In this document: piece after piece, positions 38,111-46,226 of the stretch
Numbering within the stretch: the first letter of the stretch is position 1
Layout of the letters: the number at the start of each line of letters is the position of its first letter
Assembly (NCBI RefSeq): GCF_001612615.1
Contig: NZ_BDAU01000002.1
Location: forward strand, 62,001-126,000
Direction of reading: 5' to 3'
Source: Nocardia amikacinitolerans NBRC 108937
GTDB taxonomy: Bacteria; Actinomycetota; Actinomycetes; Mycobacteriales; Mycobacteriaceae
DNA: 64,000 nt
Translations under genes and position numbers: made by a program
The notes under the pieces: generated by a model
What the model was told of the DNA's origin: nothing
Seen by the model: the letters and a program-made list of their open reading frames with translations, nothing else
Database searches by the model: none

Positions 38111-38124
38111 CTAGTCGAAACTAG
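38111..38124. promoter_or_regulatory. Inverted repeat at the 5' end of the ring-degradation operon
   Basis: CTAGT (38111-38115) and ACTAG (38120-38124) flank CGAA immediately ahead of the flavin reductase start at 38132, overlapping its ribosome site AGGAG. It could be an operator for the divergent IclR regulator or a translation-control hairpin. It does not fit the KstR consensus. Confidence 0.4.
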
Positions 38125-38131
38125 GAGCACC

Positions 38132-38608
38132 ATGGCCGTCGATCTCGACTTCAAGGCCGTCCTGGGCCGGTTCTGCACCGGCATCACCGCGATCACGGCG
38201 CTCGCCGACGATCAGCCGCTCGGCTTCGCCTGCCAGTCCTTTTCCTCGCTGTCGCTGGATCCGCCCGCGGTCGCCCTGTTCCCGGCCCGCACGTCCACCA
38301 CGTGGCCGCGCATCCGCGAGGTCGGCCGGTTCTGCGTCAACATCCTGGCCCACGACCAGGAAGACGTGTGCAGGCAGCTGGGCCGCAGCGGCCAGGACAA
38401 GTTCGCCGATCTGCGCTGGCGCCGCTCCCCCAACGGCTCGCCACTGCTGGAGGGCTCGATCGCCTGGATCGACTGCACCCTCGACCGCGAGGTCGACGGC
38501 GGCGACCACACCATCGTCGTCGCGCACGTCACCGAGCTGAGCGAGCAGCGCGAGGCGGCGCCGCTGCTGTTCTACCGGTCCGGCTACGAACGGCTCGCGG
38601 TGGTGTGA
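38132..38608 (+). CDS. Flavin reductase (HsaB-like)
   Basis: A 158-residue flavin reductase domain protein that makes reduced FMN/FAD for a partner monooxygenase. Family features are GRFCTGITAITALADDQPLGFACQSFSSLSLDPP, FCVNILAHDQEDVC and HTIVVAHVTEL. It is close in length to and resembles HsaB, the reductase partner of the steroid A-ring hydroxylase HsaA. No HsaA-type acyl-CoA-dehydrogenase-fold hydroxylase is in the operon; the only candidate oxygenase partner is the LLM monooxygenase at 42040. First gene of the operon. Confidence 0.85.
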   Translation: MAVDLDFKAVLGRFCTGITAITALADDQPLGFACQSFSSLSLDPPAVALFPARTSTTWPRIREVGRFCVNILAHDQEDVCRQLGRSGQDKFADLRWRRSPNGSPLLEGSIAWIDCTLDREVDGGDHTIVVAHVTELSEQREAAPLLFYRSGYERLAVV

Positions 38609-38722
38609 GCGTCCTCCCGATCAGTGGGACCACGCCTACCGGCGCCGCGAGCGCCGTCACAGCATCGAAATAGCCCGGAACGACATAGGCCTGAGCGAAA
38701 TACCTCTGGAGGACCCGACATC

Positions 38723-39874
38723 ATGAGCACGGCGAACACCGACGATCAGGTGCGCGTGATCGACACCGGCGCCCCGCCCACCCGCTACGCGCGCGGCTGG
38801 CACTGCCTCGGCCTCGCCGACAGCTTCCGCGACGGCAAGCCGCACACCATCACCGCGTTCGGCACCGAACTGGTGGTCTTCGCGGGCGCCGACGGCAAGC
38901 TCAACGTGCTCGACGCCTACTGCAGGCACATGGGCGGCAACCTCGGCGACGGCACCATCAAGGGTGACACCATCGCCTGCCCGTTCCACGACTGGCGTTG
39001 GAAGGGTAACGGCCGCTGCGCCGCGATCCCCTACGCGCGCCGGGTGCCGCCGCTGGCCCGCACCAAGGCGTGGACCACCCTCGAACAGAACCGGCAGCTG
39101 TTCGTCTGGCACGACCCCGAGGGCAACCCGCCGCCGGAAGACATCACCATCCCGCGCATCGAGGGCGCGTTCAGCGACGAGTGGAGCGACTGGACCTGGA
39201 ACCAGATCGTCATCGACGGCGCGAACTGCCGAGAGGTCATCGACAACGTCGTCGACATGGCGCACTTCTTCTACGTGCACTTCGCCTTCCCGACCTACTT
39301 CAAGAACGTCTTCGAGGGCCACATCGCCAGCCAGTACATGACCTCCATCGGCCGCGAGGACATGCAGGGCGAACTGGCCAAGGAGGCGGGCGGCAAGAAC
39401 GTGCTGCACTCCGAGGCGCACTACTACGGCCCCTCCTACATGATCGACAACCTGATCAACGAGTCCAACGGCCAGCGGGTGGAGGCGGTGCTGATCAACT
39501 GCCACTACCCGGTGACCCCGACCAAGTTCGTGCTCCAGTACGGCGCGATCGTGAAGAAGCTGCCCGGTCTCGCGCCGGAGGAGGCCGATGCGATGGCGGT
39601 GCGGTTCGCGGGCGGGCTCGGCCGCGGCTTCGAGCAGGACGTGGCGATCTGGAAGCGCAAGACCCGCATCGACAACCCGCTGCTGTGCGAGGAGGACGGG
39701 CCGGTCTACCAGCTGCGCCGCTGGTACGAGCAGTTCTACCGGGACGTCGCGGAGGTGGACGAGAAGATGACCGACCGTTTCGAATTCGAGGTCGACACCG
39801 CCCGCGCGATCACCGCGTGGGAGGCCGAGGTCGCCGAGAACCTGGCCGCCCAGCGCGCCGGCAGCGGTGCCTGA
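38723..39874 (+). CDS. kshA: 3-ketosteroid 9-alpha-monooxygenase oxygenase component
   Basis: A 383-residue Rieske oxygenase of the KshA type, which hydroxylates C9 of 3-ketosteroids and thereby opens ring B together with ketosteroid dehydrogenase. The Rieske motif is intact: CRHMGGNLGDG, then ACPFHDWRW (near residues 70-95). The mononuclear-iron ligands lie in NVVDMAHFFYVHFAFP (about 180). IASQYMTSIGRED and CHYPVTPTKFVLQYG are KshA-type segments, and the length fits the family. The ATG at 38723 follows TGGAGGACC. Its reductase, KshB, is encoded two genes later. Bacteria of this group often carry several KshA copies for different steroids. Confidence 0.92.
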   Translation: MSTANTDDQVRVIDTGAPPTRYARGWHCLGLADSFRDGKPHTITAFGTELVVFAGADGKLNVLDAYCRHMGGNLGDGTIKGDTIACPFHDWRWKGNGRCAAIPYARRVPPLARTKAWTTLEQNRQLFVWHDPEGNPPPEDITIPRIEGAFSDEWSDWTWNQIVIDGANCREVIDNVVDMAHFFYVHFAFPTYFKNVFEGHIASQYMTSIGREDMQGELAKEAGGKNVLHSEAHYYGPSYMIDNLINESNGQRVEAVLINCHYPVTPTKFVLQYGAIVKKLPGLAPEEADAMAVRFAGGLGRGFEQDVAIWKRKTRIDNPLLCEEDGPVYQLRRWYEQFYRDVAEVDEKMTDRFEFEVDTARAITAWEAEVAENLAAQRAGSGA

Positions 39875-39884
39875 GCGGAGCGCC

Positions 39885-40109
39885 ATGGATGCCGTCATCT
39901 GTCAGGCCTGCGGAAACCGGGTCGCCGTAGTCAAATTCAGTCCGGCGCACACCAGCGTGCAGTGGTCCGCCGCGGCGGCGGGCAACTGCGCCGAGCTGCG
40001 CGGCAACGGCAGTCCGGTGGCCGGGTGCGCCGCACTGCGCCGCAGCATCGACAACGCGGTCATCGCGGGCGCGCTCGGGCTCAGCACCCGAGAGCAGGAT
40101 CTGCTGTGA
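39885..40109 (+). CDS. Small cysteine-containing protein between kshA and kshB
   Basis: A 74-residue protein from the ATG at 39885. It has a CQAC pair near the start and two more cysteines (GNCAELR and AGCAALRRSIDNAV), enough to bind zinc or another metal. The gene's stop overlaps the kshB GTG start, which argues strongly that it is translated. I do not know a described function. Its place suggests an accessory role for the steroid monooxygenase, such as metal-cluster or subunit assembly. An earlier start at 39867 is possible and would overlap the kshA stop. Confidence 0.75.
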   Translation: MDAVICQACGNRVAVVKFSPAHTSVQWSAAAAGNCAELRGNGSPVAGCAALRRSIDNAVIAGALGLSTREQDLL

Positions 40110-41110
40110 GTATCCGGTTGCGCGTCGCACGGGTGATCGCCGAGACCGCCGACGCGGTGTCGCTGGAGCTGGTCGCCGAGGGCCGACGTCCCACGTACCG
40201 GCCCGGCCAGTTCCTCACGCTGCGTATCCCCAGCGACCGCACCGGGTCGGTGGCGCGCTCGTACTCGCTGTCCAGCGCACCGCACGAGGACGGGCCGCTG
40301 AAAGTGACCGTGAAGCGGACCAAGGGCGGGTACGGCTCGAACTGGTTGTGCGACAACGCCGCCGAGGGCATGGAGCTCGAAAGCCTGCCCCCGGCGGGCG
40401 TGTTCACACCGGCCTCGCTCGACGACGACCTGCTGTTGCTCGCGGCGGGCAGCGGCATCACGCCGGTGCTCTCCATCGCGAAATCCGCGCTGGCACAGGG
40501 CAGTGGCCGCTGCACCCTCGTCTACGCCAACAGGGACGAGCGCTCGGTGATCTTCGCCGCCGAGCTGGCCGAGCTTGCGCGCGCGCACCCCGAACGGCTG
40601 ACGGTGGTGCACTGGCTGGAGACCGTGCAGGGCCTGCCCACCGCTGCTCAGCTGCGGACGTTGATCGAACCGTGGGCCGACCACGCCGTGTTCGTCTGCG
40701 GCCCGGAGCCTTTCATGGACGCCGTCGAGTGGGCGGCGACCGAGCTCGGCGTCGACCGCGTGCACTCGGAGCGATTCGTCTCGATCACCGGCGACCCGTT
40801 CGCCCCGGTGCCCACCGCGGACGACTCGGCCGAGGACGCCGCCGCCGTCACCGTCGAGATCGACGGCGAGACACACGAATTCGGCTGGCCGCGCGAGACC
40901 GTGCTGCTGGATGTGCTGCTCGCCCGCGGCGTCGAGGCGCCGTACTCGTGCCGGGAAGGCGCGTGCAGCGCGTGCGTGTGCCGCCTGCGCGACGGCGAGG
41001 TGAAGATGCTGCGCAACGACGTTTTGGAGAAAGAAGACCTGGCCGACGGCTATGTGCTCGCCTGCCAGGCGATTCCGGTCACCGACACGGTCCGGATCAC
41101 CTATGACTGA
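40106..41110 (+). CDS. kshB: 3-ketosteroid 9-alpha-monooxygenase reductase component
   Basis: A 334-residue oxidoreductase with three parts in order: an FAD domain (RPGQFLTLRIP, RSYSLSSAP), an NAD-binding domain (LLLLAAGSGITPVLSI, FVCGPEPFMDAVE) and a C-terminal plant-type ferredoxin domain (APYSCREGACSACVC, with a last Cys in VLACQAIP). This is the KshB layout, which passes electrons from NADH to KshA. The start is GTG 40106, overlapping the preceding stop (GTGA). Close pairing with kshA in one operon supports the role. Confidence 0.92.
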   Translation: MSIRLRVARVIAETADAVSLELVAEGRRPTYRPGQFLTLRIPSDRTGSVARSYSLSSAPHEDGPLKVTVKRTKGGYGSNWLCDNAAEGMELESLPPAGVFTPASLDDDLLLLAAGSGITPVLSIAKSALAQGSGRCTLVYANRDERSVIFAAELAELARAHPERLTVVHWLETVQGLPTAAQLRTLIEPWADHAVFVCGPEPFMDAVEWAATELGVDRVHSERFVSITGDPFAPVPTADDSAEDAAAVTVEIDGETHEFGWPRETVLLDVLLARGVEAPYSCREGACSACVCRLRDGEVKMLRNDVLEKEDLADGYVLACQAIPVTDTVRITYD

Positions 41111-41123
41111 GGAGAACCACCCC

Positions 41124-42008
41124 ATGGCTGTCATCAGCTCGCTCGGTTATGTGCAGGTCGCCGTCAGCGATCCGCACGCCTGGCGCACCTTCGCCTTCGA
41201 CGTGATGGGCTTCGCCGAGGGCAGCGGCCCGGATCCGGACGCGATCTACCTGCGGATGGACGAGCGCGGCGCCCGCTTGGTGCTGGTTCCGGCCGACACC
41301 GACAAGGTGCTCGCCGTCGGCTGGGAGGTCCGCGATCATCGGGCGCTGGCCGCCGCGCGCGACGCGGTGCGGGCGGCGGGGATCGAGGTGACCACGCTCT
41401 CGGTCGAGGAGGCCGACGCGCGCCGCGTCGAGGAGGCGATCGCGTTCACCGATCCGGCGGGCACGCCCGTCGAGGTGTTCCACGGTCCGGTGCTCGACCA
41501 CAGCCCGGTGGTGTCCCAGCACGGAAACCGTTTCGTCACAGAAGGACTCGGCCTCGGACACGTCGTGCTTCCGGTGCCGGACCTGGACGTCGCGTTCCGC
41601 TTCTACACCGACGTGCTCGGCTTCCTGCCGCGCGGTGCGTTCCGGCTGCCGACCCCGCCGGAGTACGGCCCGATGCGGGTGCGGTTCCTCGGCGTCAACC
41701 AGCGCCACCACAGCCTGGCGCTGATCCCGTCCGGCGGGAAGGAGAGCTCCGGCCTGGTGCACATCATGGTCGAGGTCGACGCACTCGACGACGTGGGCCG
41801 CGCGCTGGACCGGGTCGGCAAGGCCGGCTACCACCTGTCCTCCACCCTCGGCAGGCACACCAACGACAAGATGATCTCCTTCTACGTCCGCACCCCGGGC
41901 GGCTGGGATCTGGAATTCGGCACCGAGGGGCTGCTGGTGGACGAATCCACCTACACCGCGGAGGAGATCACCGCGGACAGCTACTGGGGCCACGACTGGT
42001 CGCGCTGA
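41124..42008 (+). CDS. Extradiol ring-cleavage dioxygenase (HsaC/BphC type)
   Basis: A 294-residue two-domain type I extradiol dioxygenase. The iron ligands are in place: His in GLGHVVLPVPD (about 148), His in QRHHSLALIP (about 212) and Glu in GGWDLEFGT (about 263). Family text such as YVQVAVSDPHAWRTFAFDVMGF and HTNDKMISFYVRTPGG is close to HsaC, which opens the catecholic A-ring of the steroid intermediate DHSA, and to biphenyl-2,3-diol dioxygenases. Its position after kshAB supports a steroid substrate. No HsaD-type hydrolase for the meta-cleavage product is seen nearby. Confidence 0.9.
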   Translation: MAVISSLGYVQVAVSDPHAWRTFAFDVMGFAEGSGPDPDAIYLRMDERGARLVLVPADTDKVLAVGWEVRDHRALAAARDAVRAAGIEVTTLSVEEADARRVEEAIAFTDPAGTPVEVFHGPVLDHSPVVSQHGNRFVTEGLGLGHVVLPVPDLDVAFRFYTDVLGFLPRGAFRLPTPPEYGPMRVRFLGVNQRHHSLALIPSGGKESSGLVHIMVEVDALDDVGRALDRVGKAGYHLSSTLGRHTNDKMISFYVRTPGGWDLEFGTEGLLVDESTYTAEEITADSYWGHDWSR

Positions 42009-42039
42009 CTCGCGCGAACCCGAAGTCAGGACAACTGAA

Positions 42040-43251
42040 TTGAGCGACACCGCATCGACCGGACCCACCAGGTTCGGTTTCTTCCTCGCCCCGTACCATC
42101 CGCTCACCGGCAACCCCACGCTACAACTCCAGCGCGACCTGGAGTTGGTGGAGCTGGCCGACCGGCTCGGTTACGCGGAAGCCTGGGTCGGCGAACATCA
42201 TTCGGCCGGGCTGGAGATCATCGCGGCGCCCGAGATGTTCCTCGCCGCCGCGGCGCAGCGCACCAGCCGGATCCGGCTCGGCACCGGTGTGAACTCGCTG
42301 CCCTATCACCAGCCGTTGATGCTCGCCGACCGGCTCTGCCTGCTCGACCACCTCACCATGGGCCGCACCATGATGGGCGTCGGCCCCGGCCAGCTGGCCA
42401 CCGACGCGGCCATGCTGGGGATCGACCCGGTGCGGCAGCGCGACATGATGCACGAGTCCATGGCCGTGCTCGTGCGGCTGCTGCGCGGGGAGACGGTGAC
42501 CGCCGAAACCGACTGGTATCGGCTCGGCGAGGCGCGGCTGCAGCTGCTCCCCTACCAGTCCGGCGGCATGGAAATGGCTGTGGCGTCGACCATTTCGCCC
42601 TCGGGTGCGGTGCTGGCCGGTCGGCACGGCGCCGGGCTGCTTTCGCTGGCCGCCTCGGATCCCAGCGGCTACGAGGCGCTGGTGCCGAACTGGAAGGTCT
42701 ACGAGAAGACCCTGCTCGAGCACGGGCACGCGGTGGACCGGTCGCGGTGGCGGCTGGTCGCGCCGATGCACCTCGCCGAGACGCGGGAGCAGGCGATGCG
42801 GGACGCCGAGTGGGGCGTCGAGCACCTGGTCGACTACATCGAGAAGCTCAGTGGCCGGACCGCGCCGTGGGGGCAGTCGCCGCGAGATGCCGTGCGGCAG
42901 TGGGTCGGTGAGGGCTTCCCTGCCTTCGGCCGCGCCACCATCGGCACACCGGACGACGCGATCGCCACCATCGAGAAGCTGACCGAACAGTCCGGCGGCT
43001 TCGGGACCTTCTTGCTGCTCGGGCTCAACGTGGCGGACTGGGAGGCGACTCAGCGTTCGGCGCGACTGTTCGCCGAGCACGTGATTCCGCATTTCACCCA
43101 GGCGAATCGCAACCGGGTCGCCTCCCTCGAGTGGGCGAACGCCAACAGCGAGCGCATGATCGGCGGTCTGCAGGCGGGCATCCAGAGCGCCTTCGACAAA
43201 CACGGGAAGACGCTGGCCGCCGCGCTCGGCACCGATGAGGAGAGCCGCTGA
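42040..43251 (+). CDS. LLM-class flavin monooxygenase
   Basis: A 403-residue luciferase-like monooxygenase from a TTG at 42040. It shows FGFFLAPYHPL, AEAWVGEHHSAGLEIIAAPEMFLAAAA, PYHQPLMLADRLCLLDHLTMGR and GPGQLATDAAMLGIDP, in the style of limonene and alkane-type FMN-dependent LLM monooxygenases. Such enzymes need reduced flavin from a separate reductase, and one is encoded at the head of this operon (38132). I infer that the pair replaces HsaAB for phenol or other ring hydroxylation. Overlaps the next gene by one base (TGATG). Confidence 0.88.
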   Translation: MSDTASTGPTRFGFFLAPYHPLTGNPTLQLQRDLELVELADRLGYAEAWVGEHHSAGLEIIAAPEMFLAAAAQRTSRIRLGTGVNSLPYHQPLMLADRLCLLDHLTMGRTMMGVGPGQLATDAAMLGIDPVRQRDMMHESMAVLVRLLRGETVTAETDWYRLGEARLQLLPYQSGGMEMAVASTISPSGAVLAGRHGAGLLSLAASDPSGYEALVPNWKVYEKTLLEHGHAVDRSRWRLVAPMHLAETREQAMRDAEWGVEHLVDYIEKLSGRTAPWGQSPRDAVRQWVGEGFPAFGRATIGTPDDAIATIEKLTEQSGGFGTFLLLGLNVADWEATQRSARLFAEHVIPHFTQANRNRVASLEWANANSERMIGGLQAGIQSAFDKHGKTLAAALGTDEESR

Positions 43252-44282
43252 TGCGCGCGGTGGTGATGCGGGATCGCCGTCTGGTCGTCGACGAGGTCGC
43301 CGATCCGGTGCCCGGACCCGGCCAGGTGCTGGTGGAGACGGTGGCCTGCGGGATCTGTGGATCCGACAAGCAGGCACTGGATTTCACCGACGAGTTCCTC
43401 CAGGCCTCGCGCGACAGCGGGGTACCGACCTTCGAGTTCGACCCGGGCCGTGACGTGGTGCTCGGCCACGAGATCGCGGCCCGGGTGGTCTCGGCCGGGC
43501 CGGACACCCCGCACGAACCCGGACAGCTCGTGGTCGCCCTGCCGTGGGCGGTCGACCACGCGGGGCAGATCCACGGCGTCGGATTCTCCAACGAGTTCCC
43601 CGGCGGTTACGGGGAGCGGATGGTCTTGCAGGCCATGGCGCTCGAACCGATCCCCTCGCATGTCCCGCCGCACGTCGCCGCGCTGACCGAGCCGCTCGCG
43701 GTCGGCTTCGGCAACGTGGCGCGCACCGGGATCGGAGCGTCTGGATCCGGCATCGTGATCGGTTGCGGCCCTGTCGGTTTGGGCGCGGTCGCCGCGCTGG
43801 CCGAACGGGGTGTCGCGCCCATCGTCGCCTCCGATCCGTCGAAACTGCGGCGCGACACCGCCTTACGCCTCGGCGCGCACCGCGTCGTCGATCCCGCGGT
43901 GGCCGACCCGATCGACGTGTGGCGTGCAGCCGCCGCACCCGGTCAGCTCCTGCACATCTGGGTGTGCGCCGCAGTGCCCGGCCTGATCAACGACCTGATG
44001 TACAAGGCGCCGCGCCAGACCACCATCCTGCAGATCGGTGCGGTGATGACCGACGACGTGATCCGCCCTATCGTCGGCATCTACAAGGACATCTCGTTGC
44101 AGATGTGCATGGTCTATCCGCACGAGGAGTACGCGAAGACCCTCACCCGCATCGCCGACGGCACCCTCGACGCGGCGTCGCTCATCACCGACCAGGTGGG
44201 GCTGGACGGCGTGGCGAACGCCATCGACGCCCTCCGCAATCCGGACGAGCACATTCAGATCCTGGTCCGCCCGGATTTGTGA
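43251..44282 (+). CDS. Zinc-type alcohol dehydrogenase
   Basis: A 343-residue medium-chain dehydrogenase/reductase. Zinc-site residues are seen in CGICGSDKQAL (Cys, Asp) and VVLGHEIAARV (His-Glu), and the NAD-binding motif in VIGCGPVGLGAVAALAERG. The structural-zinc cysteine loop is absent. It should oxidise an alcohol or reduce an aldehyde/ketone with NAD(P). The start overlaps the LLM stop, making it the last gene of the ring-degradation operon. Terminator follows at 44291. The substrate may be a steroid or ring-cleavage intermediate. Confidence 0.88.
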   Translation: MRAVVMRDRRLVVDEVADPVPGPGQVLVETVACGICGSDKQALDFTDEFLQASRDSGVPTFEFDPGRDVVLGHEIAARVVSAGPDTPHEPGQLVVALPWAVDHAGQIHGVGFSNEFPGGYGERMVLQAMALEPIPSHVPPHVAALTEPLAVGFGNVARTGIGASGSGIVIGCGPVGLGAVAALAERGVAPIVASDPSKLRRDTALRLGAHRVVDPAVADPIDVWRAAAAPGQLLHIWVCAAVPGLINDLMYKAPRQTTILQIGAVMTDDVIRPIVGIYKDISLQMCMVYPHEEYAKTLTRIADGTLDAASLITDQVGLDGVANAIDALRNPDEHIQILVRPDL

Positions 44283-44290
44283 GAGGGGCC

Positions 44291-44330
44291 GTGCGTCGGG
44301 CCCACCCACCTCTGCCCGGGCCCGACGCAC
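44291..44330. terminator. Strong terminator ending the ring-degradation operon
   Basis: GTGCGTCGGGCCC (44291-44303) pairs perfectly with GGGCCCGACGCAC (44318-44330) around a 14-base loop. It lies between converging genes and can act on both strands. Confidence 0.88.
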
Positions 44331-44376
44331 GCATGGCGCAGCGGTTCCGCCGGCTTGGATCAGCCGTTTCTCGTAG

Positions 44377-44697
44377 TCAGTTGCCGTACTGCTTGGTTTC
44401 GGGTCGTTCGATCATGATCCCGTGAGCCGGTTCCTCGGCGACCGGCCGATGCTCGACTCCGCGGGGAACGACGAAGATTTCGCCGGGGTGGAGCGTCACC
44501 GACTCGCCGTCTTGCAATTCGATGCGGAAGGTTCCGCTCCAGCACAGGAACAGCTCGTCCTCGTCGTGGTGGTGCCAGGGGAACGCGCCGTGGAAGCGGG
44601 CGATGCGCACCACGGCGTCGTTGGCCGTTGCCAGGTCCCTCGGTTGCCACGGTCCGGTCAGGTCGTCGACGACATCGGTGATGGAGATCTTGCTCAT
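44377..44697 (-). CDS. Small cupin-domain protein
   Basis: A 106-residue single-domain cupin from the ATG at 44697. The metal-binding motif 1 is GAFPWHHHDEDELFLCWSG and motif 2 is LHPGEIFVVPRGVEHRPVA, with all three histidines and the glutamate. Cupins of this size bind metal and act as small dioxygenases, isomerases or mannose-isomerase-like proteins, or as sensors; the substrate cannot be told. It is divergent from a MocR regulator by 63 bp with a direct repeat in between, so it is the probable target of that regulator. Confidence 0.88.
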   Translation of the reverse strand: MSKISITDVVDDLTGPWQPRDLATANDAVVRIARFHGAFPWHHHDEDELFLCWSGTFRIELQDGESVTLHPGEIFVVPRGVEHRPVAEEPAHGIMIERPETKQYGN

Positions 44698-44732
44698 GGC
44701 TTCATCCTCACGGCGGCAGGGTGGTGGTCCTA

Positions 44733-44773
44733 GAGCCAATCGGGGCAGAATGGTTTGCGTATGGAGCCAATCG
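44733..44773. promoter_or_regulatory. Direct repeat in the cupin/MocR gap
   Basis: GAGCCAATCG occurs at 44733-44742 and again at 44764-44773, 31 bp apart (about three helical turns) and on the same strand. MocR/GabR/PdxR-type regulators bind direct repeats, so this is a plausible operator. The second copy is within the first codons of the MocR gene. Confidence 0.55.
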
Positions 44774-46170
44774 AACTTGCCGACCGGCTCGGTCGGTGGT
44801 CCGCCGACCGCGGACCGTTGTATCTGTTGCTTGCCGGGCGATTGCGGACGTTGATCGACGACGGTGAGCTGCCGTCAGGCACGCGGTTGCCACCCGACCG
44901 CAGGCTGGCGAAAACGCTCGCGGTGGGGCGCAGCACGGTTGTGGCGGCCTATGACCTGCTCAGTGTGGAGGGTCGGGTGGTGCGCAGGCAGGGCAGCGGC
45001 ACCCGGGTCGCGGGACCCGCAGCGCTCCCCGCGCGGGAAACCACCCATTCTCCGGCCTTTCTGCAGCTGCTGGAGCCGGAGGCCGATGTCATCGCGCTCG
45101 CCTGTGCCGCCCCCGCGACGCCGCCGCCCGAAGTCGCTCAGGCGTATCAGCACATCCTGCCCGACCTCGCCGCGGCCGACCGCGACATCGGCTACCGGCC
45201 GACCGGGCATCCACTGTTGCGCAGGATGATCGCCGAGCGTTATCGGGCACGTGGCGTGCCGACCGATCCGGAGCAGATTCTCGTCACCGGCGGTGGGCAG
45301 CAGGCGCTGTCCTTGCTCGCCCAAGCACTGCTCCGGCCCGGCGACCGGGTTCTGGTGGAGGCGCCGACCTATCCCGGTGCGCTGGAGGCGTTTCGGGAGG
45401 TCGCGGCGGTCCCGAGGACAGGTCCGGTCGGCCTCGGCGCGGTGATCCCAGCGGCGCTCGCCTATGTCGTGGCGACCCACCAGAACCCCACGGGCGCGGT
45501 GCTTTCCGCGCTGGCCCGGCGGACGCTCGTCGAGTCTGCGAGAACAGCCGGGGTGCCGCTGATCGATGACGAGGTGCTGACGGAGCTCGGATTTCCCGGC
45601 ACCGATCCGCCGCCACCGCCGTTGGCCGCCTTCGACGAGTCCGTGATATCCATCGGTTCGCTCAGCAAGATCGTCTGGGGCGGCCTGCGTGTCGGCTGGG
45701 TGCGGGCGCCGATCCCGGTGATCGCCCGGCTGGCTCGGCTGCGCGCCGTGCACGATCTCGGCGGCAACATCCCCGCTCAGTTGGCCGCCGCCTGGCTGCT
45801 TCGCGATCTGGACGCGCTGCGTGAACGAATCACGCGGCAGCGCAAGGAAAGCCACGACACCCTGGTGACCGAGCTGACCGAGCGCCTACCGGAATGGGAG
45901 GTCCCTCCGGTGTCCGGCGGTCAGACCCTGTGGATCCGCCTGCCCCACGGGGACGGCACCTCGTTCGCCCAGCGCGCCCTGCGACACGGTGTCGCGATCC
46001 TGCCCGGCGCCGGCCTCGACGCCTCCGGCGGCAGCATCGATCACGTCCGCGTCAGCTTCGTCGCCGACCCCGCCGACCTCCGCGAAGCCGCACGCCGCCT
46101 GGCCGAGGCATGGCGAACCTACGAACCACCCGACCACCCCGCCCCAGGATCACCCCCACTGGCCGTCTAG
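44761..46170 (+). CDS. MocR-type regulator (GntR HTH + aminotransferase domain)
   Basis: A protein of 469 residues that joins a GntR winged helix (PLYLLLAGRLRTLIDDGELPSGTRLPPDRRLAKTL, with VGRSTVVAAYDLL) to a fold-type I aminotransferase domain. In the latter, TGGGQQALSLLAQ, THQNPTGAVLSALAR and the PLP-lysine segment ISIGSLSKIVWGGLRVGW are clear. MocR regulators use PLP and an amino compound as effectors. The ATG at 44761 is at the second copy of a direct repeat. The divergent cupin gene is its likely target. Confidence 0.92.
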   Translation: MEPIELADRLGRWSADRGPLYLLLAGRLRTLIDDGELPSGTRLPPDRRLAKTLAVGRSTVVAAYDLLSVEGRVVRRQGSGTRVAGPAALPARETTHSPAFLQLLEPEADVIALACAAPATPPPEVAQAYQHILPDLAAADRDIGYRPTGHPLLRRMIAERYRARGVPTDPEQILVTGGGQQALSLLAQALLRPGDRVLVEAPTYPGALEAFREVAAVPRTGPVGLGAVIPAALAYVVATHQNPTGAVLSALARRTLVESARTAGVPLIDDEVLTELGFPGTDPPPPPLAAFDESVISIGSLSKIVWGGLRVGWVRAPIPVIARLARLRAVHDLGGNIPAQLAAAWLLRDLDALRERITRQRKESHDTLVTELTERLPEWEVPPVSGGQTLWIRLPHGDGTSFAQRALRHGVAILPGAGLDASGGSIDHVRVSFVADPADLREAARRLAEAWRTYEPPDHPAPGSPPLAV

Positions 46171-46171
46171 A

Positions 46172-46188
46172 CCGACATGACATGTCGG
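46172..46188. repeat. 17-bp palindrome after the MocR gene
   Basis: CCGACATG-A-CATGTCGG is a perfect palindrome two bases beyond the MocR stop and 39 bp before the methyltransferase start. It could be a terminator or an operator for the methyltransferase gene. Confidence 0.5.
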
Positions 46189-46226
46189 CTGAATTTCGAT
46201 TGACGGGCATGCCACAGTGAATCTTC

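Noticed and set aside
38111..38124. A second KstR site ahead of the ring-degradation operon
   Set aside because: The repeat CTAGT-CGAA-ACTAG does not have AAC-N2-GTT, so it does not fit the KstR core; kept only as an unassigned inverted repeat.
44733..44773. Mobile-element target duplication
   Set aside because: The two GAGCCAATCG copies are only 31 bp apart and no element lies between them; regulator binding fits better.
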